DNA from: Lingula anatina
Taxonomy: Eukaryota; Brachiopoda; Lingulata; Lingulida; Lingulidae
DNA: 33,718 nt
Assembly (NCBI RefSeq): GCF_001039355.2
Contig: NW_019775607.1
Location: forward strand, 50,862-84,579
Direction: 5' to 3'
Made by a program: the position numbers and the translations under genes. Each line of letters starts with the position of its first letter. The stretch's first letter is position 1. The notes under the pieces are model-generated. The model saw only the letters and a program-made list of their open reading frames with translations. It was not told the DNA's origin and did not search any database. Positions 12,201 to 22,879 of the stretch are shown piece after piece.

Positions 12201-15200
12201 GCTTATATCTCCCCTTTTGAAAGGAATTGTTTTCTGATCCCTGTCTTACCTATTTTTGCCTCTAGCACTGAAGATCAAGGAGACAAGGACCTTGCTATGC
12301 AGTTTTTCGAACGCGCCTTGGAGTTAAAACCCGATTTGATCGAAGCTCGCGATTGCATTCGTCATTTAAAACGTGAAGAAGAATACCTGAGACAGGTGAG
12401 ATGATGTCTTTTAACAGTGTTTTTATTGTGATGAAAAGTTTTTACATCTTGACCAGAAGTGAGTATATATGTCCATTATTATAGGCCTGCAGTGATACTT
12501 TACTTTTAAAAGATAGATATGAAAAAATGTGATCTTAGTTGAAAGTGAGGACTTACTGCTTGATGTGAAAAGAGCCTTATAACATCATTTTAATGTATGA
12601 AGAATTTCCTTGTTATTATATTGTGTTTAATTTAAATTAAAATGTTCATATTTTGTGATGTTTCAAATTAAAAACCAGTAAATCTGCCTATTTTAGTTTT
12701 GAAAGGTAAGTCACAAGTGAATATGTCTTCTGGTAAGTTTTAAACAAAAAGAAGAAAAGAAACTAATTCATGCCAACAAAGAATAGCTGTAATGCAATCA
12801 TTTGTAAAATAACACATGCTAACATATTTGGTTTCACTTTCTGTTTCATCCACTGATGGCTATTTGCTGCTGTGTTTAACCTGATCCTGCTGGTGTCCTC
12901 TGGAAACACTATATTCTCATAATTCTGGACAATGGACACGTTTGTCTGTATGATATTGGATTGCAAATGGTTGGTATCGTACATTTTTGGAAATTTCTGA
13001 AATTATAACGACTCATATTGATTGTGTTTGACAAATTTCAATATATTGTAACAAAATAAATTTAATTTCATGAATTATTCACATTTATTTGTGGACGAAA
13101 TCTTTTTTGTTGGATTTCTCCAATTTTCGTCCATTTTACCTGGTGGCCTTGACATTGTTCTGTATGACCTTGATGAAACCATGTTGACCTATTCTCCTTT
13201 TGCTTATTAGCAAGATATAGAACAAAGACATCAGTCTTATCCTGATGATGAAGTTATAGATTTAAGGAGCAGTAGTCCCGTGAGGGACCCTTTGGCAAGG
13301 AATCCTGAGAAACCAGTTTTTAAGGAGACTGCTGACACATTGAGAAAGCTGATAGAGGAAGATAGGGAACAGGGCAGGTAAGGGGATTCTTCAGTAGCTA
13401 GTCTGATATAAAAGAAATGGACAATAATTTTCGCAGGGAGGGAGGGTGTTCACTGCTAAAGAAATTTAATGCTCAAATTATTTCTTGAATTCCAGGCTGA
13501 AGAAAAAGAAAAAGAAAAGGAGCAGGTCGGGAGAAAAGTACCATTCTCCTGAGCAGAGGAGAAAAGATCACCAGATGAGACATCCAGAGAGAAGACAGTC
13601 AGGAGAAACATACTCAGAAACCAATGTGGAAAGGCAAGGCTATGAGGAAAGAAGGCAAATGGATACCAAAGGTGCTTTTGATGAATATGGAAAGAAAAGA
13701 TCCAGAGATGAAAACGATGAAGCTGATTATAGAGACAGAAAAAGAAGGAAAAGTTACAGAGAAGAAAGAGACAGTCATTTACATGATCCTAATATGGACA
13801 ATCTATTCACAGACAGCAGAGGTCAAGGTCATGATAGAGGTCAAGGTCATGACAATGTGACCTTGACCACAAGGTCGATAACTGTTCACTCAGCATCTCA
13901 GAGAAAAAGACATGATGGAGGTGAAAGTGATTATGACCCAAAGTACAGAAAAGTAGATTCCCGAGATAAGAAATTTCACTACGACAAGTACGGTGACATA
14001 GACAGACATGGAGGTGAAGGGCAGCATTACTTTCCAGATACCAAAGCATATGTTGATGAAGATGCCCAGTACTATAGACATGAGGAGAGGAGAGACGTTT
14101 CAGGTGGCACCTCAGGACATGGGTCAGAAAGAAGCCTTACACATTTATTGGTGGGGGAAGAAAAATGGAAGCAAAAGCAGGAGCAAGGTTACTGGAAAGA
14201 GAGGGGAAAGATGAGACAAAGAAGTAGGTCAAGGTCAGCATCCCCTCATGCCCATCACCATGAGAGAGAATACAATGAGGTAAGAGGTGTAAATGACCAA
14301 GCTGAAACAAGAAGCGTGACTGTTACCAGCTACCTTAAAAAGTCAAGGTCACATCGTGGTGGGTCAACATCACCAACAGGTGACATTTTGAGCCAACATG
14401 GTCAGTCAGATGCTTACGGATCATATCCTGAAGAAGATTTTGGAAAGGGTCATGATAAGAGAAAAAGTCACAGGTCAAGGTCACTTAAAGAAGAAGATGA
14501 TTTCCACACCTATCAGAATACGAAGAAAATGCACAACAAAGATACTGAAACTAAGTACAAACCAAATGATCGTCCTAGAAAACCCAGCTTTGAAAAAAAC
14601 AAAAGTGGTTTCAAGTCAAAAAGCGGATACTCTGACCAAGATGTGTACAGGAAGACCCCATTGAAAGGCACTTGGGATAGAGAACATACCTCTCTGAAAG
14701 AATATGAGAGTAAATATAGAAAAAAAGACCATGGAGAGGATAGAAGTCCGTCTCCTGATTCAAGATCTAGATCCAGCTCAAAGTCTGCTCAGAAACATAG
14801 GGCATCAACTTCAAGCTCAAAGTCAAGGTCAGAAACAAGGCAAAAGCTTGGCAAAAGATATAGGTCGTCTTCCTCAAGTTCAAGGTCATCAAGTAGGTCA
14901 AGTGCTTCAGGTACCTCTAGTTCGGGGTCAGGACCAGACACAAAATCTGTCAGGAAAATTACAACCAAAGACGATGGAAACCTGAAAACAAAATCCCCTA
15001 CCGAGAGAAACCAACTCAAGGAACTTCACGACCAAGATAAAAGGGAGCCTCAAATTAGAAAGGACAACAGAGGGCAGCACATTCAGGGTTCTAAACCAAA
15101 TAAGCCATCGTCCTTCATGCCACGTTCACTACTGGTGAAAAACAAAACCCCAAAGATGTCGGCCGAAAAACCAAAGGTTAAGCCTGGCAAGAACGGTGAC

Positions 15201-15398
15201 GCAGAGACAGGGGACAAAGATGTTAGGCCTGTTGACCCGCGGAGGTCGAGGTGGGACTCGCCAAGTTCGGAGGAAGACGAGAAGACGACGAAAAACAAAG
15301 GTGGACCCCAGGAGCCTAAAGAAAGTCTAGAAGACCTGGAGAAGTTTCTTCACTATCTTAAGACGCAAAAGAAAGAGAAAGACTCGGCTAAGAAGTAG
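7431..15398 (+). CDS. TTC14: Tetratricopeptide repeat protein 14 (TTC14) orthologue, 14 coding exons
   Basis: Exons: 7431-7567, 7937-8052, 8666-8742, 9032-9154, 9822-9906, 10190-10281, 10470-10507, 10687-10833, 10982-11053, 11422-11541, 11820-11942, 12266-12395, 13211-13377, 13496-15398. All introns are GT/AG and every phase joins, giving 1109 residues. The ATG at 7431 opens MDPNLIQ, like vertebrate TTC14. [13 protein letters not shown] (85-97) and [10 protein letters not shown] (about 262-271) match TTC14-specific blocks. Residues about 111-210 form an S1-like RNA-binding region. About 296-420 hold three TPRs ([27 protein letters not shown]). Residues 476-1109 are a lysine-rich, RS-rich tail ending in a short acidic/Lys helix as in vertebrates. 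Family knowledge: TTC14 is a poorly characterised, probably nuclear RNA-associated protein. The first exon also reads through its donor to a stop at 7778, so a retained intron would truncate the protein. A possible poly-A signal, ATTAAA, lies at 16040. Confidence 0.95.
8461..8471 (+). repeat. Poly-C run in TTC14 intron 2
   Basis: Eleven consecutive C in a pyrimidine-rich intron stretch. Nearby open frames on both strands are intron sequence, not genes. Confidence 0.9.
9187..9318 (+). repeat. Compound GT / TA / GA microsatellite in TTC14 intron 4
   Basis: A GT run (9187-9245) begins 33 bases after the predicted exon end at 9154. It is followed by a TA run and a GA run to about 9318. The Cys/Val-rich open frame here is the translation of the GT repeat and is not real. 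Confidence 0.95.
9589..9610 (+). repeat. (AG)n microsatellite in TTC14 intron 4
   Basis: Eleven AG units. Confidence 0.95.
11601..11617 (+). repeat. 17-base poly-G run in TTC14 intron 10
   Basis: Seventeen consecutive G, preceded by shorter G runs. It lies about 60 bases after the exon ending at 11541 and could form quadruplex structures in the transcript. Confidence 0.9.
11774..11796 (+). repeat. (TTA)n microsatellite in TTC14 intron 10
   Basis: About seven TTA triplets shortly before the acceptor at 11819. Confidence 0.9.
13820..13868 (+). repeat. GGTCAAGGTCA direct and inverted copies inside the TTC14 last exon
   Basis: Two 18-base direct copies containing ggtcaaggtca (13821-13831, 13839-13849) are followed by the complement tgaccttgacc (13858-13868). 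The second and third copies form an 11-bp perfect stem with an 8-base loop. In this reading frame the motif encodes GQGH, while elsewhere in the same exon it is read as RSRS. Confidence 0.85.
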
Positions 15399-15600
15399 AC
15401 TTTTGTGGTGTGGGAAGACTGTCATTCTTTGCTAGATGATTCAGTCTACCGATGTTCTTTGGGAATATTTGGGGTTGTACTTTTGTCCACCTCACTTGCG
15501 TTTTCATGACATGTAAAAAAACACTTTTATCACTCTCGCAGATGAACCTGCTGTAGAGAAGAGGGCTGAAATATGCGAACTATTCCATTAATTTTGTTTG

Positions 15601-15634
15601 CGCGCGCGCGCGCGCACACACACACACACACACA
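15601..15634. repeat. (CG)7(CA)10 compound microsatellite
   Basis: The CG run switches directly to a CA run. Alternating purine-pyrimidine sequence of this kind can adopt Z-DNA. It lies about 200 bases past the TTC14 stop codon, probably in its 3' UTR. Confidence 0.95.
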
Positions 15635-16093
15635 CGTTGTTTTACGAGTAAATACAGCACAGAAAACGGGAACCACCTCTTCCTATTACGGCGGCCTGCT
15701 GAACTCTGTATAGACAAATATACACTACACGTGGAAACCGCGTTTTTCTTTTTAGTTAGGACTCATTAGAAAGTTGACGTTTCAGGGCGACACAATTTGA
15801 AACCTTTACTAATCGTTGCTCTTTGAATTAATATGCACTATTTGACTATTTTTGTGACAATTGTTTCTGTGTTATTGCGTCTCGAGACGAAAACGTGGGT
15901 ATTGGCTGATATAGATATACCGCAAGCCTCGAGCGCATTTGATTTAATAGTGGGATTGTCTCTGCTGGAACAAGTTGTAGTGTGTATGAAGAAAATTATT
16001 TTGACTTTCCAGATATAAAAAGACATTTTCTAGTTGTCGATTAAACTTTATGTAAATGTATGCCCAAAAGAAAAAGAAAAACGGGATTGAATG

Positions 16094-16147
16094 GGAAGCG
16101 AACCCACTCCGTCGTGATTGGCAGCCAAGGACGTTACTACACGGCCA
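16094..16147 (-). other. tRNA-like relic, probably a tRNA-derived SINE head
   Basis: Read on the minus strand, TGGCCGTGTAGTAACG (16132-16147) resembles the RNA polymerase III A box and GGTTCGCTTCC (16094-16104) the B box, at normal tRNA spacing. Around the B box a T-arm can be drawn: stem GTGGG, loop TTCGCTT, stem CCCAT. The anticodon arm pairs poorly and no good acceptor stem is visible. A decayed tRNA pseudogene or the head of a tRNA-derived SINE is more likely than a working tRNA. Confidence 0.45.
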
Positions 16148-16328
16148 GCAAATCCTGCTATCTGATGTGGTGTTATTGACAGTACATGATACCTGTCACG
16201 CATGCCGAAGCTTTACGAAAATTGCCGAAGGTAGCAAATGGCTTCCAAATAATAATATACTGTTTAACAATTATAATCTAATTCAAACTACGGCCTCTCT
16301 CTTCCTCCTGTCCTAAGGTATTGCTAAA

Positions 16329-16575
16329 ACCTCCCCTGCGAAAATTTGTTTTATTTAACACTCACTTACGGTCCTCAATCTGTCTTAGAAAATAATGTTT
16401 TTTTTTATTAAATGAAAAATGTGCTTAATCTGTTCTACGACATTCTGAAGGACTTCCCAAAACACTTCTCGAACTGCTACATTTATTACAGAACAACATT
16501 AGAAATGTGAAAAAAAAAAATGTTCTCGAAAATCGTAAGTGAACGTTAAATGAGACAGAATTTTACAGGGGTTGT
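16329..16575. mobile_element. Inverted-repeat element (MITE-like)
   Basis: The left arm, about 16329-16370 (contains acctcccctg ... cacttacg), is an imperfect complement of about 16534-16575 (cgtaagtgaacgttaaat ... caggggttg). The arms share 'cgtaagtga' and 'caggg' with small indels. About 160 bases lie between them, with no coding content. Confidence 0.5.
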
Positions 16576-17148
16576 CAGTTGTCAAAAGATCGTTATAGAT
16601 TGGGAGAAAAAGGAAACTTCGGCTGATCTGCCATCACTATATAGATGGTTCCAAGAGACGAAGAAAAATTAATAACAATCGTGACACTGATTCACTGTAT
16701 ATGTAATGTATCCATGGTAACGGACATTTTACAGATTGTAAGTGTACACTCACTTGATTTGGAGCAAGCGAAATTTTCCGTGATTGATGGAAATGTAAGT
16801 GCACCTATAGAAATTTGAAAAAAACAAACAAACAAAAAATAAAACAAGTAATAGCTTTTTGACAACCAGCGTTGGCAGGTCGAGTAAAAGTTGCATCAGC
16901 ACAGAGATGATTATTTTATGATGTTTGATGTAATGTGACATAAGAAACTCGGTGTTTCATTAAATTATTCATCAGTTTGGGAAAAGTCTGCACTCTTCTG
17001 ATTATTTTAGCGACAATACAGACCATTTCTCCGGCAATTCTCTACAGTAACCGTACTCATAGCAAAACTCCCATCAGGTGCACCAACGGAACATTTAAGT
17101 AGTTTGAATCTTGCATCTTGCTGCTGGGATAACGACAACGTATTGAGT

Positions 17149-17393
17149 ATGGTCGCCGTACGACTGCTTTCTGTTGCAGTTTCTGTTATACTTTTGGGTA
17201 AGTTTGGCATTAGTAGAACGCATAAGAGGAATTAATCATTTTATTTATTTGTACATGCACTGAAAATGTGATTTTGACGTTAGTTTGATATTTAAAGTAA
17301 CACGGTACCATAACACCGTTCATCCGTGTGTTCAGCTGTCTTTTCAAATATTTTAGCATGAAAATATAATTTGATATTTTACTGATAATTTTG

Positions 17394-17427
<34 letters not shown>

Positions 17428-18892
17428 CCAGTAGGTACACCACTGTGCAGAGGATACACGAAGAATCTGGCCAGAGGTAAACCCGCATACCAAAGTTCCA
17501 CCCACAAAAATGGGGCCAATGCCAGTGCTGCTGTGGACGGTAACTATGACAACGACATGTCCCATGGGAGTTGTGCCCAAACCAAGGCAATTCAGGGGCA
17601 ATGGTGGCTGGTGGACTTAGAAACCACGGCGAGGGTGGCAGGTGTCATAATAACAAACCGTGGCGATATGCGTTGTAAGTGATTTTATTATCTGTTGTGG
17701 ATTTACTGGTTCGTTGAATTCTTTATGTTGTACACTATAATTTGTGGTACGTGTAACACGTTACTGTTTGTGTTATAGCCACTTGTGTGATATTTTACTG
17801 TAATACCCAACGGACGCGTTGTGAGAAATGTTAGAAACAGTAGGTCTACCCTAACACAGACTAGCTGTGCGGTGACGTCATTTTTGTGCAAAAACTCTGG
17901 TTATGGAACACAGTATCGAACATTGCACAGAAATAGCCAGAGGAATGTTAGAGGATACGAAAACGAACTGAAAAACTAGTGTGATTGAAACTACCATACG
18001 GAATTTGGATAAAATTACGTGTGACCACGTGCTCAGATAAAGTGACGTTTGATACACACTAGTCGGTTACACCGCCTGCAGTTTCCATGTCTGATTTTTA
18101 TGTTTAATTTGTGGCTACATGGCATTGAATATTGTTATAGTGTTTAGTCAATTTGGGGAATTTGCTCTTTTTTCCAGTTTACCGTTTGAATAATTTCGAA
18201 GTGAGGGTTGGAACCTCTTACGAGGATAGTTCATCATTCATCCAGTACAAACTCTGCGCCAGTTACCCGGGGGCGGCACCCGCGGGGAACACGTCTCTGT
18301 CCTGTGGGTCACCACTGAGGGGACGATATGTCTTGATCATTAAAGTTGGCAATGATACGTATAACTTGCAGCTTTGTGAAGTGGAGGTTCGCGGTGAGTG
18401 TACGGCTGTTTCTCAAAATCACTTTCACAGACAGACACCGGGGTAAGAGCAGGGTGCTCGGGTTTCTCGCAAGTCTCCTTGTTCCTACATTGTTCAGGGT
18501 ATGTTCAACACAAATAGTTCCCACTTGAAATATAGTAGTATGCATATATAATGTTTATGATTAAAAAAGTGACGACGTCGCTCAATCAAAGCCGGCGTAT
18601 TAAGTTGTATTAGTTTCTATTATTTGTAGGCATTACAAGTTCAACCAGGTTTCGGCGGGTAGCAGCAGGTGCGCGCGCACCCCTCGTCCCCATATCCAAG
18701 CTGAATGTGGAGAGCCTCATCGAATGCAGCATCTCCTGTATGAAACACTGGCAGTGTGTGGCCATAAATGTTCTCTGTGCTGGAAATGACCAATGTGTCT
18801 GTGAACTTCTGCCCAGTACTGCCCAGTCCGGCGACTTGCAGGCAGACACTGGATATGAATATTATGAGGACAACCGCTTTGGCAAAGTGTAG
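17149..18892 (+). CDS. Secreted F-type lectin (fucolectin-like) with C-terminal apple/PAN-like module, four exons
   Basis: Exons are 17149-17197, 17432-17674, 18178-18393 and 18630-18892, all GT/AG and phase-1 junctions, giving 256 residues. Residues 1-16 are a signal peptide (MVAVRLLSVAVSVILL). Residues about 22-170 form an F5/8C-type fucolectin fold: NLARGKPAYQSST, AVDGNYDND, QWWLVDL, VIITNRGDMR and FEVRVGTS, then CEVEVR at the end. The fucose motif HX26RXDX4R of this family is present except that the His position is Gln (QX26RGDX4R). The Cys pair that often follows RGD is missing. The last exon (residues about 170-256) has a six-cysteine pattern (ECSISC, WQCVAINVLC, QCVCE) like an apple/PAN module. 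Family knowledge: F-type lectins bind fucose and often act in innate immunity or gamete recognition. The role here is inferred. ATTAAA at 18950 is a candidate poly-A signal. Confidence 0.85.
17394..17427 (+). repeat. (TTA)n microsatellite at an intron 3' end
   Basis: About eleven TTA units run directly into the ccag acceptor of lectin exon 2, so the repeat largely replaces the usual polypyrimidine tract. Confidence 0.92.
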
Positions 18893-21025
18893 GAAGATGT
18901 CTTCTAACGGATGTGGATAAATCGCTTTCGGATGTTATCAGACCTTTTCATTAAATAATCTTATACAATGCCATGGTTTATATTTGTGTATTCATGACCC
19001 CACATACAGCTTTCACTGACCCTTTTGAAACGAATTAAAGACGCGTCTTCTTGGAAAATTTTATAACTGCGATTTTACGGCTTTGGCAGTTATTTAATGT
19101 CTTTTTAGTGAAATTTTGTAAGCAATGAAATGACATTTAGTTTTCTAATAAGGTAATTTTCTTACACTATTTTCCTTCTCTAATTGCGATTTCTGATGAA
19201 CATAATCGGATATTAGACTCTAAATAAATCATTGTCATCATCATTATCCAGAGACTAACGTGTTCCACTGTTGGACAAAGGCTTCAGCATGCTTCTTTCA
19301 GTGTCCAGGCATTCTGTCTTTCTAATTTTTATCACTACTCGTCTGTTGTAACTTATCCCTCCATCTCTTACCAGGCTTCCCTTGTTCTCTATGCCCAAAT
19401 CTTAGTGTCCATCTTGTCTGCAATTATCTTGTATTTATATTATATGACGTATGTTATCATGATTCAAATTGTAATTTACAGAGAGAACACATCATCTGAG
19501 GCTTTTTTAGTTTTGTGCAAAAAGTCTAGCTGATAAGATAGTATTTATAATGCTTATTTGCAATTAACCTTAGTTTGTCTTGTGTAGAAATAAATGGTTT
19601 TCTAATAATTTTTTTTCAAGTGTTGTCACCAAAATATATTCAATTGATTTTCCCGAAGATATCAGTGATGTATACCTTTGTGAATATAAATTGTCTCTTA
19701 AGCGGTACGTTATATTTTACTTTTAAGTAAAATATCTCAAATTTGATCAAACCGAATAGTCGTTTGGTCTAAAATATATATGTTATCTTTTTTTTTCTAT
19801 AAATTCAATATTATTTCTGAATTTTTATCCCAGAAACGGTACCATGAAATAAAACAAAATTTGTAAAATCTCCAATTTCTCTCAACACACTGGCCGATAT
19901 TAGTGTAGTTAGGCCTCGAGAGACCATAGGCCTATATATAGTTCCATTAACCAATGAAGCAATACTGTTTCTGTCAGGTACACCCCAGTACGCATGATTG
20001 ATGAATGCTGCTCTGACGGCGCAATGATTCCAATATCCCTTAGCAAAATGAAAAATAGTGAAGCTATATTGCTGCAACCTTAAAGTTTGCGTTTCGATCG
20101 GTGGCGTAGAAGCACGGCGGCGAGTATCGCTCAGTGCGGTTGGTTGCCGTCTGATCATCAGATTTGTAAATTAATTGATTGCGTGCGGGCGGAATTTATG
20201 ATGCTGTCGACTTATCGAGTCCTGACTTGTAAATTAATTTGGACATTCTGATGAATATTTTGCTATTTGTACACAATCCATTTATTACGGAATTTATAGG
20301 AGAAGAAGATATATAATAAATTCTATTTCAAAATCTGTCGTTAAAATATTAACAGTGATTGAAAATTCTACGATATGTATAACATTTAAGATCTGTAAGG
20401 AAAGCATGGGAAAAATAATTTATCTTTTGTCTAAAAACTAATTCTGGACTGTGGCTTGTCCTGGAGGGTATTAGACTACTACTAGTAGAATCGAAGAAGA
20501 GCACATTTCCTTTTTAATCGAGTTCTTTGTGGCTTTGTGTTGCTGAAGCTGTTATTCACGGTGGTTATAAGCGGAAACGGCCGGGCAGCATCATACAAGA
20601 CTGTAGATTACGACAGAAGGTACTTCGACTTTAAAGACTGACTTTTCGCTTTAGCTTACAATAACCGAACGTTAGAACAACAGAAAAATTGATACATGTA
20701 CATGTATTGTGGTGGATTGTTAATAGATGTGTACGTAAAGTCACGCCAGGGGTGAAATATATGATAAAAAATAAGCAAATGTCTGAAAAACTGGATAAAT
20801 TGCCGATAAAGGATTGGCTATTCGTGAATGCAGAACAAAAGAGAACAAAGGCTGGTTTGGAAACGACGTTCAGCAACAGCAGCAACGGTTATTGTTCTTA
20901 CTACTGAGACGGACGCTGCCAATTATGTGACAACTAGGACCACCACATATAACTGCATAAACCTATAAGGCTTGAAAGCGGAAAGGCGTGACAATCCTTT
21001 GGTTATTGTTGTGAAAAGGAATGGA
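18893..21025. other. Spacer between the lectin and zinc-finger genes
   Basis: The only element I recognise is a decayed LINE 3' end (19216-19381, minus). Upstream of the zinc-finger start, an open frame at 20689-20907 could contain a 5' exon, and 'ataag|gctt' near 20970 could be an acceptor, but neither is supported by homology. Confidence 0.5.
19216..19381 (-). mobile_element. Decayed 3' end of a non-LTR retrotransposon (LINE)
   Basis: On the minus strand one continuous frame from 19381 to a stop at 19244-19246 reads GKPGKRWRDKL ... AEAFVQQW ... then stop. It has two internal stops and is followed by TGATGATGA-type repeats. This matches the widespread LINE ORF2 C-terminal pattern (G-R/K-P-x-K-R-W ... 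EAYVQQW) that ends in a short TGA-rich tail. Only about 46 codons survive. The clade cannot be set from so little sequence. Confidence 0.65.
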
Positions 21026-22802
21026 ATGTCTGGCACTAGGGAAAAAACATTCAAATGCCAGTATTGTGTGAAGAGTTTTTATTTCAAAAGTAAATATAAG
21101 CAACATGAAAAGACTCACACTGGGGAAAAACCGTTCAAATATCAGTATTGTGAAAAAAGTTGTACTTCTAAACAAAACTGTAAACAACACGAAAAGACTC
21201 ACACTGGAGAAAAACCATTCAAATGCCAGTATTGTGAAAATAGCTTTAGTGTCAAAAATCTATGTAAACAGCATGAAATGATTCACACTGGAGAAAAACC
21301 ATTCAAATGCCAGTATTGTGAAAAGAGTTTTCGTGTTCAAAGTTGTCATAAAAAAGCATGAAAGGATCCACACTGGAGAAAAACCATTCAAATGCCAGTA
21401 TTGTGAAAAGAGTTTTAGTGTCCAAATTAGTCATAAAAAGCATGAAAGGACCCACACTGGAGAAAAACCATTCAAATGCCAGTATTGTGAAAAGAGTTTT
21501 ATTACTAAACAGAATTATTTACAGCATGAAATGATTCACACTGGAGAAAAACCATTCAAATGCCAGTATTGCGAAAAGAGATTTAGAACTCAAAGTAATC
21601 GTAAACAACATGAAAGGACCCACACTGGAGAAAAACCATTCAAATGCCAGTATTGTGAAAAGAGTTTTATTTCTAAACAGTATTATTTACGGCATGAAAA
21701 GATTCACACTGGAGAAAAACTATACAAATGTCAGTTTTGTGAGAAGAGTTTTAGCAGCAGAAGTAAATGTAGGGTACACGAAATGACCCACACTGGAGAA
21801 AAACCATTCAAATGCCATTATTGTGAGAAGGCTTTTTGCATCAAAAAGGATTGTATACGACATGAAAGGATCCACACTGGAGAAAAACCATTCAAATGCC
21901 AGTATTGTGAAAAGAGTTTTAGTGTTCTAAATAGCTGTAAAAAGCATGAAATGATTCACACTGGAGAAAAACCATTCAAATGTCAGTTTTGTGAGAAGAG
22001 TTTTAGCAGCAGAAGTAAATGTAGGGTACACGAAATGACCCACACTGGAGAAAAACCATTCAAGTGCCAGTATTGTGAAAAGAGTTTTACTACTAAACAG
22101 AATTATTTACAGCATGAAATGATTCACACTGGAGAAAGACCATTCAAATGTCAGTATTGTGAAAAGGGATTTATTGTTAAACAGTATTATTTACAGCATA
22201 AAAGGATTCACACTGGAGAAAAACCATTCAAATGTCAGTTTTGTGAGAAGCGTTTTATTTTTAAACAGAATTATTTACAGCATGAAAGGATTCACACTGG
22301 AGAAAAACCATTCAAATGTCAGTTTTGTGAGACAAGTTTTAGCAGCAGAAGTAAATGTAGGGTAATTGAAATGATCCACACTGGAGAAAAACCATTCAAA
22401 TGCCAGCATTGTGATAGGGGTTTTCGTCACAAAAAGAATTGCATACGACATGAAAGGCACCACACTGAAGAAAACCCATTTAAATGTGAAAAGAGTGAAA
22501 AGAGTGTTATGGACAAATGTGAACATGAGCAGCATGAAGAGATGCACATAAGAGTTCCACTTCAGCCTTCAAAAAAGGATTGTCAAAAAGAGGATGTACC
22601 ACATAGCACAGTGGCTTCGCTGCAGTATATAAAAGGGGAATTAGAAGACAAGGACATGTGGCACGAGACAAAGGAACTGAGGGAATCTGATATAGAAGCT
22701 GTAGTGAAGAAGGAATTGAATGAAAAAATTGCTCCAGAAGTGAGACCTGAGATCTATCCTGTCGCCATGTTTAAAAATATTTTTGCAGATACAGATACAT
22801 AA
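21026..22802 (+). CDS. C2H2 zinc-finger array protein, about 18 fingers, broken by a +1 frameshift
   Basis: The first in-frame ATG (21026) gives MSGTREKT followed by tandem 28-residue fingers with HTGEKPFKCQYC linkers. The frame breaks in finger 4: CATAAAAAAGCATG (21347-21360) has six A where the next repeat has five, so the upstream frame stops at 21361. The downstream frame continues from there to the stop at 22802. Allowing for that base, I count 17 recognisable fingers plus one degenerate finger and a tail of about 80 acidic/Lys-rich residues. Finger 2 has lost its first Cys (FKYQYC) and finger 16 its first zinc-binding His (CRVIEMIH). The usual core Leu is Cys, Tyr, His or Arg in every finger. 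Family knowledge: such arrays are sequence-specific DNA-binding proteins. The target is unknown. The frameshift is either a homopolymer error or real decay; the otherwise intact frame favours an error or a recent event. An upstream exon may exist. Confidence 0.85.
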
Positions 22803-22879
22803 TATCTGATAATACATAACACAACGCAGGCTAAGATGGTAAAAAGCTATCATTACAAGACCAAGGCCCTGGAACTCAA

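Larger units (their letters stand above)
15399..17148. other. TTC14 3' UTR and spacer
   Basis: This stretch contains the CG/CA microsatellite at 15601, a candidate ATTAAA signal at 16040, a tRNA-like relic (16094-16147, minus) and an inverted-repeat element (16329-16575). Short open frames on both strands show no recognisable family. Confidence 0.6.

Noticed and set aside
19811-20158. 115-codon minus-strand open frame
   Set aside because: No recognisable domain, no clear start context or splice partners; probably chance.
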